From the NCBI RefSeq assembly GCF_949628265.1, contig NC_088790.1, positions 19,100,545-19,164,544 of the forward strand: 64,000 nt of DNA, read 5' to 3'. Shown piece by piece: positions 26,385-39,700 of this stretch. The notes beneath the pieces are model-generated. The model was not told the origin of the DNA, made no database searches, and worked only from the letters and a program-made list of their open reading frames with translations. The number at the start of each line of letters is the position of its first letter. The stretch's first letter is position 1. Both the position numbers and the translations under genes were made by a program. The DNA comes from Cloeon dipterum (Eukaryota; Arthropoda; Insecta; Ephemeroptera; Baetidae).

Positions 26385-28232
26385 TTGTCATTCAATAACT
26401 TTTATTGTGATGCGCATACACATAATAGTGGGTTATAATTGTGATTAAGCATTGGAGGCATCCCACGGTACAATTCACAGAGATTCTGGATGAGTCGGAT
26501 TGGATCAGAAGAAACTTCACGATCAGTGTATTTGATGATTTTTTGTCCTTTCTGGCTTTTTATAACAAAATAGATTAACACTATCATTTTATGTACATTA
26601 TAAAATATTCATCGTGTGACAGTGGCTACATCAGCCAAACGACAGAAGAAATTTTACACCAATAACCGTGACATCATGGGACTGCGATGGACAAAATGCG
26701 ATCTGCATACTTGTGAAAATGTAAAGTACGATTTTTGAGATCTATATATTTTCATATGAAATCATTTTACAGTGCTAACGTAAATAAATTTGCAAAGATT
26801 CTTAAGGATGGTTTTTACTGAGTCGCAATACTTTGTCCTAAGTAGGTGATTAAGATAAAATAGCTATCCAAGAAGAAAGTTACTATCCACAATTAGACTA
26901 ATACTTTTAAGTTACCTAATTATCCTAATTTAACTTCACACAAGGTACTGATATTTTAATTTTAGCTTAGTGCTTAGTAACAAATTATTTAAATAACGAA
27001 TTTTAACCCATAACTAATATACAAATTTCCGATCTATATAACTTTCACATTATTTGTTCTCTCAAAACACCTTCTATATTTGGTCGCATTACATGAGACA
27101 ATCCTGTCGCATTTTTATGTATTCATTTCGAACAAAAATAATTAAGCCCATACCGACATTTAAAAAAAACCCTTAGCAAGGTAGTCATTTGAAAAACCAA
27201 ATTAATAAGAGCATTTGGTGAAAGTAAATTTTAAAACTGTAACAACTCATGCGAAAAATACTTTCATTTCAATTTTGGCCAAATGCTTTGGTGATTCAAA
27301 CCTAATCAACTAGCCATGGTGTAGCATATGGCAAATCAGATACGCACTGGCATAGAGAGCGTAACTGAAATCGTACCACTCCAACACTAACTTAGTAAAC
27401 CGGGCAATAGACTGACAACCTGCCTTGGACAAAAAATGACGAGCATGTGATCCTTACACTTCCTCAAATATTGGTGCGGTGTGATACGCTTAGAAAATCA
27501 CAGATTGGGCAATAGAGAGAAACGACCCAACAAATGCTCCAAACCATCTACCTAGGACAAAGTATGCGTCTCCGCATATTCTTACCGACTTGCAAGCAAA
27601 CATTGTCAACTTATTTGATTTTCAGCAAAAGGGTACAAGAATTTTAGATTCTCAACAAATAACAAATCAATGTTCTAACGGTAATAATTCATGTACAATT
27701 ATACATTTTCGACAGTATATAATATACATAGAATAACAAGGAGTGATAGTAATATAATATGCTCACTAATGATGAACCGTGCATTCCGACAAAACACGAT
27801 TTTTATTTACATTGTGTACACCACAGCTAAGTTTCAAGGAAAACGACAACAAACCATTAGAAAGGCAAACACAGCTATTATCTCGCACACTGCAGTCTTC
27901 TATTAGCAACGCTCTCTTTAAATCGTTTTAGTGTAAACAAAAGAAAAGAATTATACTACTACTGGTGCTAATATTTTATTTTCTTTAAGACAAGATACCG
28001 AAAATAGAGTAAGATGCAGGCAGAAAGATTGGGGCATTCCATGCCGTGAAAAGAAAAATAAAATCAAGTGGCTGTAATACGTCCCAGAAAGAAATCAACC
28101 GGCAAGAGAAACTGGAGCATGATTTCAAAATGCAGTTCCTAAGCGTGCATGAGTGGAAACCGAAGCATAGAGAGTCGGTCGAGCGGCGAGCGCACACTGG
28201 TGCTACCAAACCTTCCACCGCTCGCCCACCAA
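26385..28232. other. Intergenic DNA between P450 and CECR2 genes
   Basis: AT-rich. It likely holds the P450 3' untranslated region and, from about 27950 upward, the 3' untranslated region of the CECR2-type gene (minus strand). A faint internal duplication (GGGCAATAGA...GGACAAA) occurs at 27400-27570. No coding signal was recognised. Confidence 0.4.
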
Positions 28233-31200
28233 TCACAACCAGCTAGGTCGGGTGATATGCTCAAAGGGTTGCCTGATGCCAAGGGGATGGTGGTAGGCGG
28301 CCGGAGGCGGCACATACAAGCCCTGGTGCAGCAAGGGGTGGTCAGCCCGCGGCAAGTACTGCTGGAACATGTGATGCTGCTCCATCATGTAGCCGGAGCG
28401 GGAGGCCACGGCGGCTGCCTGCGTGTTGGCCGCGGCGGCCGCACTCTGGCTCACGGCCGTGCCCAGAGAGGCGGCCTGCGTGAACTGGTGGTGATAGTAG
28501 GCCGCCTGGTGGAATGAGTCCGATGTTGGCACGGGATACGATCCCGGCTGGCCGCTCACCGCACTGGCCGCCGTGGCCGCCTGCGGTGGCGGAGACTTGA
28601 GCTTGAAGTTGCGGTAGTTGAAGTCCTGCGAATATAGATGCAGGCCAGGCGGTGGCCCGAAGTTGAAGGCGCTGCCAGGAACGACGCCTGGCGGAGGCTT
28701 CAAGCCCCCCAGCGGAAAGTTGGAAAAGGTGGCAGCTGGCTCTTTTTCCGGCGGCGGTTTTTCAGCCTTTTTGCGGCCGCGTTTTGGCTTCACCGGCTGC
28801 TGCGGTGGTTCCTTGGGCATACTAGCTGAGAGGTCGTAAGGCGGGTAGACCTGCGAATCATCATAATACAGGTGGTGTAAGTTAAAATTTTCTTAAATGC
28901 ATCAAAGCGGCGTAAATCCCAAAAGTTGAAGAAAGAAAAATTGTGACACGAAGTTCAATAAGATTGTTAGTAACATCCTTTCATATTCTTTAGAGTTAAA
29001 CTGATTAGAAATTTAATGTAATGTTTGGGCAAGGTATCTTTATCAAGTTATGTCAACAAATAAATATCTTAACCTTGATTGCAAATTTTGAGTGTTGCAA
29101 TGTAGTTTTGGAAAAATCTACAGATGCGAAGAGAACGCCTAATACCAAATTGATTTTAAGTGAAATCAAACTTAAAACTGACCTGCGGCGGTGCTGGGTC
29201 AAAGTAGGTGGGCATCGAAGGCTGCACAAGCCGTTGGTGGTTCTGCTGGTAGAGCTCCATCGGGAAGCGCTCCTCCTCAGGCGCTGCGTAGACCATGCGT
29301 TTCTTAACCGGGTACTGTTGAAGCACCTTGGGATCGGCCTGCGGCGGAAGCAACACCTGCGCCTTGTAAGCTTGCGCCATTGGTGACGGCTGCGGGTAGT
29401 TGAGTTTGGAGTAGTCCGCAAACTTGGAATAGTCGGGGATCAGCGGGGCTGAGTTGGAGTGCGCGGCCGGTGGTGGCTGCTGTAACTGCGTGGGTGGTAC
29501 CACCGCCGCGGGCTTCTGGCTCACGGCCTGGTACTGATCGGTCAACGGCTTGGACATGTCGTACAGCATGCTGCTCTGATTGAAGCTCGGCTGCTGCATT
29601 ACGGGCGGTGCGGGCGGCGACACCTGCGGTGGTTTTTCCAGCACCACCGGCGGTAAGGGCTGGTGCAGCTGTTGCGGCTGGGTGTAGTGAGCCATCTGCG
29701 GCTCATTGTAGTGCCTGCTAGGCAGCGAGTAGGGTGGCGTGACCTGCGGCGGCTTTACTACTTGCACAGGCGACGGCACCATGGGCGACGGCTCGTCACG
29801 GGGGCTCTTCTCAGGGCTAGTCTTGTGCTCCTGGTAGAAGCCCACCTTGATGCCGCCGTTGTAGGGGTAGTTTGCCGGCACCTGGCTGCTGAACGGAGTG
29901 CGTGGCGATGTGGGCGATGCCATCGGCGGCGACAAGTGGCTGCCAACCTTCTGCGAGTCGCGCGGCGACATCTCAGGGTCCTGGCTGAATGGCGATGACA
30001 TATCAGAGATACTGCTGCTGCCCGTGCTCAGGTTACGCTGGCGCTGCGTAGGAGGGACAACCACTTCGGGAGGAGTGGGGCTCTTCGGGGGCACCACAGC
30101 AGCCGTCACTTTAGGCTCTGAAGCTTTGCTCAAGGTTGAGTCCTCCTTTTTCTTCGCAGGTGCAGCCTTCGGCGCTCCGAACGCTTTAAACCAGGCACTG
30201 AGATTTGGGGTGGCTTTGTTGCAGTCCACCTTGGTTGGTTCCTCTTCATCAACTTCTTTAGCCTCTTTCACGTCCTCTTTGCTATCCGCCGCTTCCTCTT
30301 GCTTTTCAGATTCATCAACTTTCTCTTCAAAGCACTCATCATCGGACTCATTATCCTCTGGAGCCTCGTCCTTAAGAACATTGAAAGGATATAAGATATA
30401 TACTTATTAATATGAAGTCTGGTGCAGTATAATATTTGCTTGGGCAGTCAGCAAGAATGAATTTTTCTGTTCTTTGAATGGTCAGGGAAGCGAGAGCTTT
30501 GCTAATTTGATATTTTGGCATAAAATGTTCAATATTATAAATTTAATTATAATTTCTTAAGGAATATTCATTTAGCTGTTAAATACTTGGCAGATGAGAA
30601 ACTCTCTGGTTGAAATGAGAAGGAATTGTGAAATTAGTGGCAGTAGTTTCAAAAACAGACTGTGTTTTAATTGGGTCTGATCTCATGAAAGAAAATAGTT
30701 GTAGTTTATTACGCATCAGTTGGATTTGTCTCATGTTTTGTGTATTGAGGTTCAATGCAGCAAGAAAATTTAATTATTGATCGTCAATACAGCTTTCTTG
30801 CTTATACGGATTATGATTACCAACTCTATAAAAACTAGAGCTGTAGCATTAAAACCAGGAGAATATTCACCTTGAAAGTATGACTTCCAAATCCAATGTT
30901 GGTGAGAACTGAGCCAAGGTTGAGGGTGTGGGCAGCATCGTCTTTGCTGGATGTCGCAGCCGCCACCCTCTCCTTCAACGGCTTGATGGACGGCACCACA
31001 CTGGAATCAGCGTGCTCATCCTTGGCTTTAAGAATGCTCGCGATCAGGTTGCCCTTGCTCTTGCCGGGTTGCAAACGGTCGATGGTACGCTGCAGGTCTC
31101 TTTTGCGCTTGTCCTTGCCACCCAGCATTTCTCGACGCCGCTTCTTTAGTCGCATGGCCTCACTGTCCATGCGCAGGCTACGTCGGTACTCGCGCTCGAT

Positions 31201-34200
31201 GGCTGCTGACGCTCCAGTGTACTCCTCTGAACCAATGTAATGAGCAGGCGAGTTGCTGGCAGAGCTGAACTCAGACATCCGCGGCGTGTCATCCAACCAC
31301 TTATTAATATCCTGGCATGGAAAACAAATGATTAAAATTGACTCTTAGAGGCTGGTCAAGTAGTTGAAAGAAAAAGAAACAAACTACAATACGTTCAATG
31401 CAACCACCATTAAGTAAATATGTAATTTAGTTAAAACATTTTAATGGACTTGCTTGATGACAGAGCAATGTGAGAACTACTTTGAGCTATCCAAATTATG
31501 GAATTGCAATATGTATTTTATTTTAGTGGCTTTTCCGCTTCTCTGGCATGTACCAGGCAAAATATTTTTAGTGATATCAATAGGTAAATTCCACTCTAGT
31601 AAACACCAACAGGCGACACAAAGTTAGACACTTACTCATAGGATTTAACTTGCTAACTAGCAAATAATTGATAAAAACGCTTCTGTTGAGTTTGATTAAG
31701 GGCATGATTAACATACCTTCAGAGTTTGCTCCGTGGCAATTTCTAAAGCTTCAATAGCTGCATCGCTTTTGGGTGCGCTCTTTCGCTTTTTGTTTACAGG
31801 TTTTGATTTTGTGACTTCCTTCTTGAGACTCTTGTTCTCGCGGTCCATTTCGCTAGCATTGAAGGTCTCGTCATCGTCGTCGTCGTCACCAGAGTCACCT
31901 CGCTTTCTCTTTTCACTTTTCTTCGGTTTGGTTTCCACCCTGAGAAGATATAGGCGTTAGAAACCCAACGGCCTCAAAGGATAGTGCTCCAGGAAAGCAG
32001 ACTTAATAAAATAATTTTGACCAAGAAGGTTTTAACTTTAGCCACCCTGGCTAAAACCAGCTTGTCAAAATTTGGAACAGGGAGTAATAATTAAAATTAC
32101 TTGGGTGGCTGGGGTGGTCCTGCTCGACGCTTTCCATAGGGCCCAACGGGCGGTGCAAGAAATTTGCTTGAACCCTCTCCACCATCAGTCTCTGCCTCTT
32201 CGTTGTCATCTTTCTCTGCACTGTCATCCCGCTCTCGGTCTAATGATTTTCTGTGATGATGTTTCCTGTGACTCTTCTTGCCACCATTTTTTTCCTTTTT
32301 CTTGGTCTTCCTGTGTTTTGTAGAATGCCTTTCTTCTTCCTCAGGCTGAAATGATATAAATTTAATTTGAAAAGCCTTTTTGAAAAATATTTTTCTTACA
32401 GGTTCAGGACTTTTCACTGATGAAGATTTTGACAGCTTTCTCTTCGATTTTGAATGCTCGTGTTTGTTGGCTTCAGCGTTTTTCTTACTAAATTCGATTG
32501 CAACTTCTTCGTCAGTGGAAAAATCATTTTCCAAATACCGACATGAGGCCCGCTCAAACGCAGCTTCTAGTATGTCTGCCATTTCAGAGTATTCTGTAGA
32601 GAGATGCATTAGATTGGAAGGATCCAAGAGATGAAGATGTCATTTACCATTCTCACTACCGTTGTATTTTTTACAGTTAGCTATCATCAATTTGAAATCA
32701 GCCTTGAAATCGTCAAAAGTGAGATATCTGCCAGAGTCAAGTTTGTCCTCCATCCTCTGCAAATCCATGGGATGTCGTACTATTGTGTAATAATTCGGAG
32801 CATAGTCTTCTTCAACAGCATCTTGGAAAGGCCATGCTTCTGGATGAGTCTTTAACCTCTCTAAAATCTTGTACATCCCTGTTTGCAAATCTTCTTCAGA
32901 TTGAGCAAATCTGTGGAAGGCAGATTTAATTAATTATGATGCACAAAAAACTGGCCGGGAAATATTCAGCATTCAGAAGGATCATGCTTAGTTTAAAGCT
33001 GGAAAAATACTTGAGTCATGGCTGAAGATAATAACACTTAAATTTAATTAACTCTATCGGCCAAGAAAATTTACAGACTGAAGTAATGACCGTAGCTAAA
33101 CAAAGGGCAGCATAATGCACCACACAATAATTTGTAAAATAAGTTAAACATGAGGCTAAGAGATAAAGGCATTAAAATTTTCACTCACACTTCGGAGCTG
33201 CGTAACTTCTTCTTTTTAGGAGCAGCCTCTTCAATGAAAATTGGTCCTGTTGCACAGGCTAGAGAGTTATTTGTCTGTCTGCCGACGGGCGCTGCGGACG
33301 CGGACGTTCCCTTTTTAGAAGAGCTTGGACTAGATTTTCGTGTTGTCCGCTTAGTCACAACTTCCTCCTCGTCAGACTGATCACTGGTGACCTCATCGTA
33401 CTTGCTCTTAACACCATGTCTGCTGCCCACGTGCGACGACTTGCACTTTGGGCCTCTCTTCTTTTTCTTGTGCTCATCTACACTCTCGTTCTCACTAGAC
33501 CCCTTTGAGTGGCCTTTCTTGCTACGTTTTTTGTGTTCGTCAGCACTTTCTACCCCACTGGACACTTTAAGCTTCTTTTTGTGGCTCTTGTGAGAACTAT
33601 TCTTGTGTTTTTTGTCCTTCTTTCCATCGTCATGCTTACTTCTGAGCTTTTTTGACAACTTTGGAGATTCCAAATCTGCTTCCTCTTCTTCATCAGTTTC
33701 ATATGTTTCATAAGCCCGCTTACGGTTCTTTCTGCTTTTTTTGGACTTGCTCTCATCCTCCACAGGCTCCCCATCATCCTTTTCTGATTCGTTTGCGAAC
33801 TCTTGCTTCACAATAGAGTCGACTGAGTCCTCCTCAACAAACTTCTTAACTAGCTTGTCTTTTTCTTCGTCTTCGTCTTCCTCATCTTCAGAACTTGTGT
33901 AAATTTTGTCAGCTGCCCTGCCCTTACTTTTAGCACTGGCAGAAGCAGCCTTCTCTTGCTTTGGCTGCTTTCTCTCAGACACAGGTACCTCCTGTTTCGT
34001 GTCTACCTCTTTTTGCTTGTTCAACTTGTTGATTCGACTGCTTGTTCGCCTAGGTTGAAATTCCTTTACACGTTTCCTGTCACAAGTTTGAATATCAGCA
34101 TTAAACATTTAAACTAACAATAACACATACATATGCAGTTTCTCTTTCTCTGCAAACAAACGTGGGATTTCTGGAAGAAAATCCAGTTCCAAGGTTGAAT

Positions 34201-36072
34201 GTAGGGCTTTCTCAGCAGGATCATCAGAATCTTTTAAGCTGTCTGCCAAATTTTCCCAGTCTTCTGCCGTGAAGCAAATTACTTGCCAGACAGCGTCAGG
34301 GTTGATGTTCACAGTACTGCTGTGTCTGCCTTTGCTCTTTGGCTGTTTTTTCTTTTTGCTCTATAAAGTTATAATCAACAAAGCGTCAATCGGGGGGCAC
34401 CTCATCACACACGTTGAAAGCACGCAAGCACCATCAGGTAAAGAACTGATCTTCTCCCAGGGGAACAGTCGACCGCAGGAGATGAATCCAATCATGTTTG
34501 GATTTAACCAACAGTGGCCAGTCATTGCGATTGTTTGCGTGGGAGGGAATCGCCATCAAGAAAACAAAAAGGAACATTCTTCCTTTTTAGCTGCTCAAAG
34601 GCACCAATCTCTCCACAGATTATGGACAACACTTGAATTGGCTGGTCCTAGAAGACGCCATTCTGTTCCAACAATCGCTACAAATGGCCTTTGGTGTCCA
34701 ACATGTCCAGATTTGAGCAAACTTGCCATCTGCCAGGTTTGCTTTCTCGCTCTTTACCAAACTTGTCAAAAATCCTTTTCAACGTGTGACGATGCAGACA
34801 CTTGCAATTATGAGTTATCAAACTGAAAGCAGTTAGGCTTTGATAAACCTAAATACTAGTTTAGATTTTAAAGTCTAAAGAAAGAGCAGATGTTGCTGAT
34901 TTGTTCTGAAGTAGATTTTTAAACTTTCATGCAGAAATTGTAACAGTTCTTAGATAACCAAGGAAAAATGCAAATATAGAATAATTAATAATTGTTCATG
35001 CTTACACTTTTCAGCGGCAACGTTTCTTTATAAAGCCTTGTGCCATAAAAATACCAGTAGGCAGATCCCCTAGCATCTTGTCCCAATGGCTCCACTCTTA
35101 AGCTATCTGCCTCCAAGTTCTGCAAGAAACAATTTTATTATCCTAATCTTTCCAAATAATCGCATCAATTAACAACCTTCAGCAGATCTTGAACGTCTTC
35201 CCCCTCAAGGCGAAAGTCGCAAAGGCATGATAGTATTTCTACCTTTCTCCTCAATGGTAGGAATTGGAAGTCTGTGTCCGAATTGAATGGATTTGTGATT
35301 CCAAACTCCTGAAATGCAATAGGTTTTGTGAGATTGAAAACTTTTTGAATTGACTAGTACCTTGCACTTCTTTCTGAAAAGACGTCGAAGATACATTTGG
35401 TAATTGGATACTGTGATTTCATTTCCATTTGGGACACAGCCACAGAGGAGGCGGACAATGAGCTCCTGCAGCAGGGAGCTGCCGTTGTCTTCAGCGCCAT
35501 CAGTGAGTAAAGCTTCCTCAATTTCCTGCAATAACACGACATGTCAGATAAGCACGTGAAGAATTAAGAACACAAAAATTTTTGGTTTATGTAACTAATA
35601 TATGTACCTCAATGTCAAAGTCGAGTAAGTTGAAAGCTGCTCGAAAAAGGGAACAGAAATGGGCTATGCACGGGACTTCCCACCATGATTGGATATCTGG
35701 AAATTAAAATTTAATTAATTAAGAAAGTGTTCAAATTTCAGACGCAGTACATAACGAGGTTAAAAAAGCAGTTGGGCTATAATAACAAAGTTAGAAAAAT
35801 CTACTTTCAGGTGAGAAATATGTGTTTATGTTACACATAACAGAGGAGACTTGACCACCTCAAATAGGTTCAAGAAATTGATAGGAGCCCAAAACTTTGT
35901 TTACATGCAACGAGGGAGAGGCTACTGTTTAGTAAAATCAGTCTCCTCCGCCTCTCACAAGGCAAAATTTGTTTCTTCACTTGGAACCTCTTGTACCACC
36001 TCTTTGCGAGATATTTCGATCGCATCTGGCTTATCTTAACTTTAAATTCGAGAAAATATACTCACCGTCCAT
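28233..36072 (-). CDS. CECR2: CECR2-type bromodomain chromatin-remodelling subunit
   Basis: Fourteen exons (complement): 36066-36072, 35608-35696, 35361-35525, 35177-35308, 35006-35119, 34131-34360, 33189-34076, 32648-32910, 32400-32593, 32101-32345, 31717-31939, 30871-31311, 29183-30370 and 28233-28850. All phases close, giving about 1598 residues. CECR2 is the partner of ISWI/SNF2L ATPases in the CERF remodeller. The N-terminus has [20 protein letters not shown], then [13 protein letters not shown] and [12 protein letters not shown], then ICFTAEDWE and [12 protein letters not shown], all matching vertebrate CECR2. A long Lys/Glu/Ser-rich nuclear region (about 246-541) precedes the bromodomain (about 550-650; acetyl-lysine-pocket Tyr in YAPNYY and Asn in KKYNG). 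The C-terminal third is disordered, Pro/Gln-rich, with [11 protein letters not shown] near 851, [12 protein letters not shown] near 1051 and an AT-hook-like KPKRGRKK in the last exon. Exon 1 contributes only seven coding bases. Confidence 0.93.
34361..35005. other. CECR2 intron with a long plus-strand open frame
   Basis: This 645-bp intron is far longer than its neighbours. It contains plus-strand open sequence running to 34826 with a Cys-rich part ([16 protein letters not shown]), antisense to CECR2. I do not recognise it. It may be a remnant of an inserted sequence or chance. Confidence 0.35.
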
Positions 36073-36700
36073 TGGGGAGCCCAATATTTAGAGAAAAATC
36101 GCGATTTTGTTCACATGAAGTAAACGCAGCCTTTCTGTAGCAAACTTCCCCTTCTCTCCTGCTCTCCTCAGCTCTTGGTAAATCCGGAAATGGGTTTGGT
36201 GTGGAGGGAGATTGCTTTTCTCAATATTTTCAAATAGCGGAGTTTTCAGTTTCAAATATGCGCAAAATTACAGCTTGAAAAATTCAAAGTTTTTTTATAA
36301 TTAATTTTATACACCTTTCGAGGTCAAACATAGAATGGCAAAGTTTTTTGGGTCGAAAAAGGTCACACAAAAGAGCGCGAAATTTCAAAAAACGTTTTCT
36401 AGTTTCGAATCTGCCGTTCAAGCTCGTCTGCCGTATGATTGCAGAGAAAGGCGAAAGGCGGCAAACAGTTGTTTCGTGTTTCGTGTTGTTTTTAATATAC
36501 AATCACTAAAGCTGCATGTCGGCTGTGTTAGTGTGTTGTTTTTTGCTCTGTCAGATGAACTGAAGTGTCGCCTGTGAGCACTCTTGCTATTCGCAGTAAT
36601 TTTATTATTTTGCCTGTACATACACAATACGTGGATAAAAATTAGTATCATACAGCCTTATAATTTAATTCTTAAATATTGTGATCCAGGGATTATAATT
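36073..36700. promoter_or_regulatory. Divergent promoter region CECR2 / CIP2A-like
   Basis: Start codons of the two genes face away from each other 628 bp apart. No TATA box was recognised for either. A shared bidirectional promoter is inferred from spacing only. Confidence 0.4.
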
Positions 36701-39700
36701 ATGCCACGAACTGCAAGATCTACAATCGCAACGTTCATGAACGATGAGTATGTTTAAACAGTTTTCCAGCAAAATTATTTTTGCAATAATTACCATCTTA
36801 AATTTTTAGGTCTGTTGATGCTGAATCTTGTACCGTAGCAAATAACAGCGACAATTCTGATGGAAAAGAAGACTGTGTCATTTCAAAGGCTCTGGACGTT
36901 GCCAAAGGTATATCAGCTGCGTCGGAAAATGAGGAGAAAATGATTCTGCTGGGCAAACTCCGGCGCCTCATTGACGTAAGGAACCGCAGAATGAATTAAA
37001 TTGCAACAAATTTTGTTATTTTTTGCCTTTGGCTCCAACACAGATGACCCAATGTGAAACTACACCATTGGACAACTTAAATTACCAAGGAGGACACGGC
37101 CTGCTGGAGTCTGTCAAGAATCCATTCCTGAAAGGAGAGCCCGCTCTACTGGTCAATTTCATTGATGCCCTAGGCTTGCTGTTGGAATCCAGTCTGAAAT
37201 CCGGTGTACAAGATTCTCTTGCGCTGCTGAATGTCCTCTTGGTAAAAATTCCCCTAGAAAAAATCATAATTTTTTATTGTATGGATTTTCATTAAGTTAT
37301 CTTCTGTGATAATTTACATTAAAAGTGATGAAATTTTTGGTTTAATAAAAGACCATTATATTTTTAGAGAGTTACGAGTAGTGACTATGGACAGAGGGTT
37401 GTGGCTAGCAACAAAAGAATTATGACCTGGCTATTCCTTAAGCTCAACCCTGAAGACCCGACCATGCTCAACAACAGAGAGAGCGAAATCATGGACATTA
37501 TTCTAAGCCTCCTGAAGAGATGCTCAAGGGTTTACCGAGTTCAAATTTATGAAGGTTGGCTTAGAGAGGTAGTTGTTGTGACAAAACTTGTTTTTTTTTA
37601 TCTGATTTAATTTTTCTACCAGGTAGTTGATTGGATGAAGGCCCAGCTTGTCCAAGATGCTGAATTCAAAGACCGTCAGTCCAAAATCGTGCTCGAAATT
37701 TTGCTTAATATCTGCAGTAGTAACAGAGGCAGGCTTCCTCTCATTGAGCAAAGTGGGCTGAAACAACTCATTTCGCAAATAAGCAAACTGATGTCCAACA
37801 AAACTGATGACATTCAAATTTTTGTATGATGACCTCCTAATCTTGCCTCATTGATTTACATCAAATAATCTGTCTCCAGACGGCTAGGCTGCAATTGCTG
37901 CTCACCCCATACGACTTAGGCATTGACGATGGAACGCTGGTGCCATTGAGCATTGTCCGAATCATTGGAATCCTGCAGCGGACGATGGAAAACCAGAGCC
38001 AGACTGCCCTGCTGGTCAGTTGCTTGGAATACTTGAATGACATTGTCAACTTTTCCCCGTGCACGGTGCAGTTGTGAGTTTTTAACTACTCAACCTAGTG
38101 GTGAATATAGTGAAATTTTATAGGCATGAGCGGAACTGGTTGCTTTTGATTGAGGAGTTTTTGAGCTTCTCCAATGAGGAAAAAAAGACATGGTACAACA
38201 ATCTGGCTGAGCCTCTATTGAGTCTGCTCCTCTCCTTGCATTGTGATGAAGTCAAGCTGTCAATCAGTGACAGCACTTCTGACGTTATCAACAACTGCGC
38301 CTCTGAATTCTGCCTGATCATTCTCAGCGATGTTTTGGGTGCTTGTGATGTGCATAATTCAGGTAAAATTACCATCCTTTGATATTGATTTACAGAAAAT
38401 TATATAATTATTAATTATATAATTTCAGCAATCATTTCCATCAAGAGCAAAGTATTTTTACTGCTCGCCAAAAGTTTGGCATCTGTGGAGATTTGGTCAA
38501 GAGTCTCCTCGATGCGAGAGCCAAATACAGTTTCTAAACTACTGATCAGAATCTTAGAAACTCTAATCTCAGAAAGAGTCGACGTAGGAGATATTGATCT
38601 GCCATACTCTATATCAGCAGCAAAGCTTCTGACGCGTGTAAGTATTTCAAATAATGGCATCTGCTCCACGCTGCCAAAATTAGTTCTAACGCATTTAAAC
38701 AGGACTAGATTACCAAATTTTGGATGCCACTGATTTTTGCGTAGCAACTTCTGAGGAGATTTTATGCTATTTTGCAGTAGTTATATAATAATGGAATCAT
38801 TATCATTGGATTATATTTTGCTCAAATTTCCTGACTTAAATGACATGCTTGGGCCGCATTTTTTTAGTAAAATTAAGCAGAAAAAAATTTGTTGCTGCAG
38901 CTATAAAATGAAATATTTCGTCGTGGTAGCGGAGAAATTGCGCATGAGTTTTTGGTTCGCCCGGCGAAATTGCGCATTTTGAAAATTGCGCATCTTGAAA
39001 AGTGCGCATCTGACATTTTGAACCAAACACATTTTAATGCACATTCTGTTTTCTCCCCCTCCAATACATGCTTGACAAAAATTTCAAACCAATCCGAGCA
39101 CTAGAACGCTATCTAGTGAAGTTTTTTATAATTTGTATCCTCCTAAATATGGTATCTTTCGATACTTCATAAATTTGCTCAGAGTGGTCCTAGAACCAAA
39201 ATTAAAAAACTGATTTGCTCGTCTCAACAAGCCAAACAACTTTTATGTTGACCCCAAAGTCATAGGTCAAAGGTCAAGGTCATTAAAATTTATATTTTTA
39301 TTTTAAACTCAAATTTGAAAATGATCGTGTTGAAAATTTTTATTTTCTTTATAGCCATTTTGTAGAGCACAAAAAAATAAGTTAGAAACGTCAAAATTTC
39401 AAATGTTTTTAATATAAACTGAAAAATATGAAAACCCCTGTTTTTCGAGGTCGGTAAAAAAGATAATCGACCAAATTTAAACTTCTAATCATCCGGTATT
39501 AAAAAACTGCATACCGTTAGACTCGTCTCGACGTCCCCAAGTGCACTAAAGGGGTATGAGACCAACCAACCCCCCAAACCCCTTTTAACCCCCTCAATAA
39601 CGTGAAATTTAGCATTTTTCGTCCGTTTTAACACCTTAAGCACGACGTTGATGATTAATTGTCTTCTTCAAACCAATTTAGTTACTTAATTCATTTCAAG

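Noticed and set aside
28618-30410. Plus-strand open frames over the CECR2 C-terminal exons
   Set aside because: They are antisense shadows of GC-rich, Pro/Gln-rich coding exons whose minus-strand frames close perfectly.
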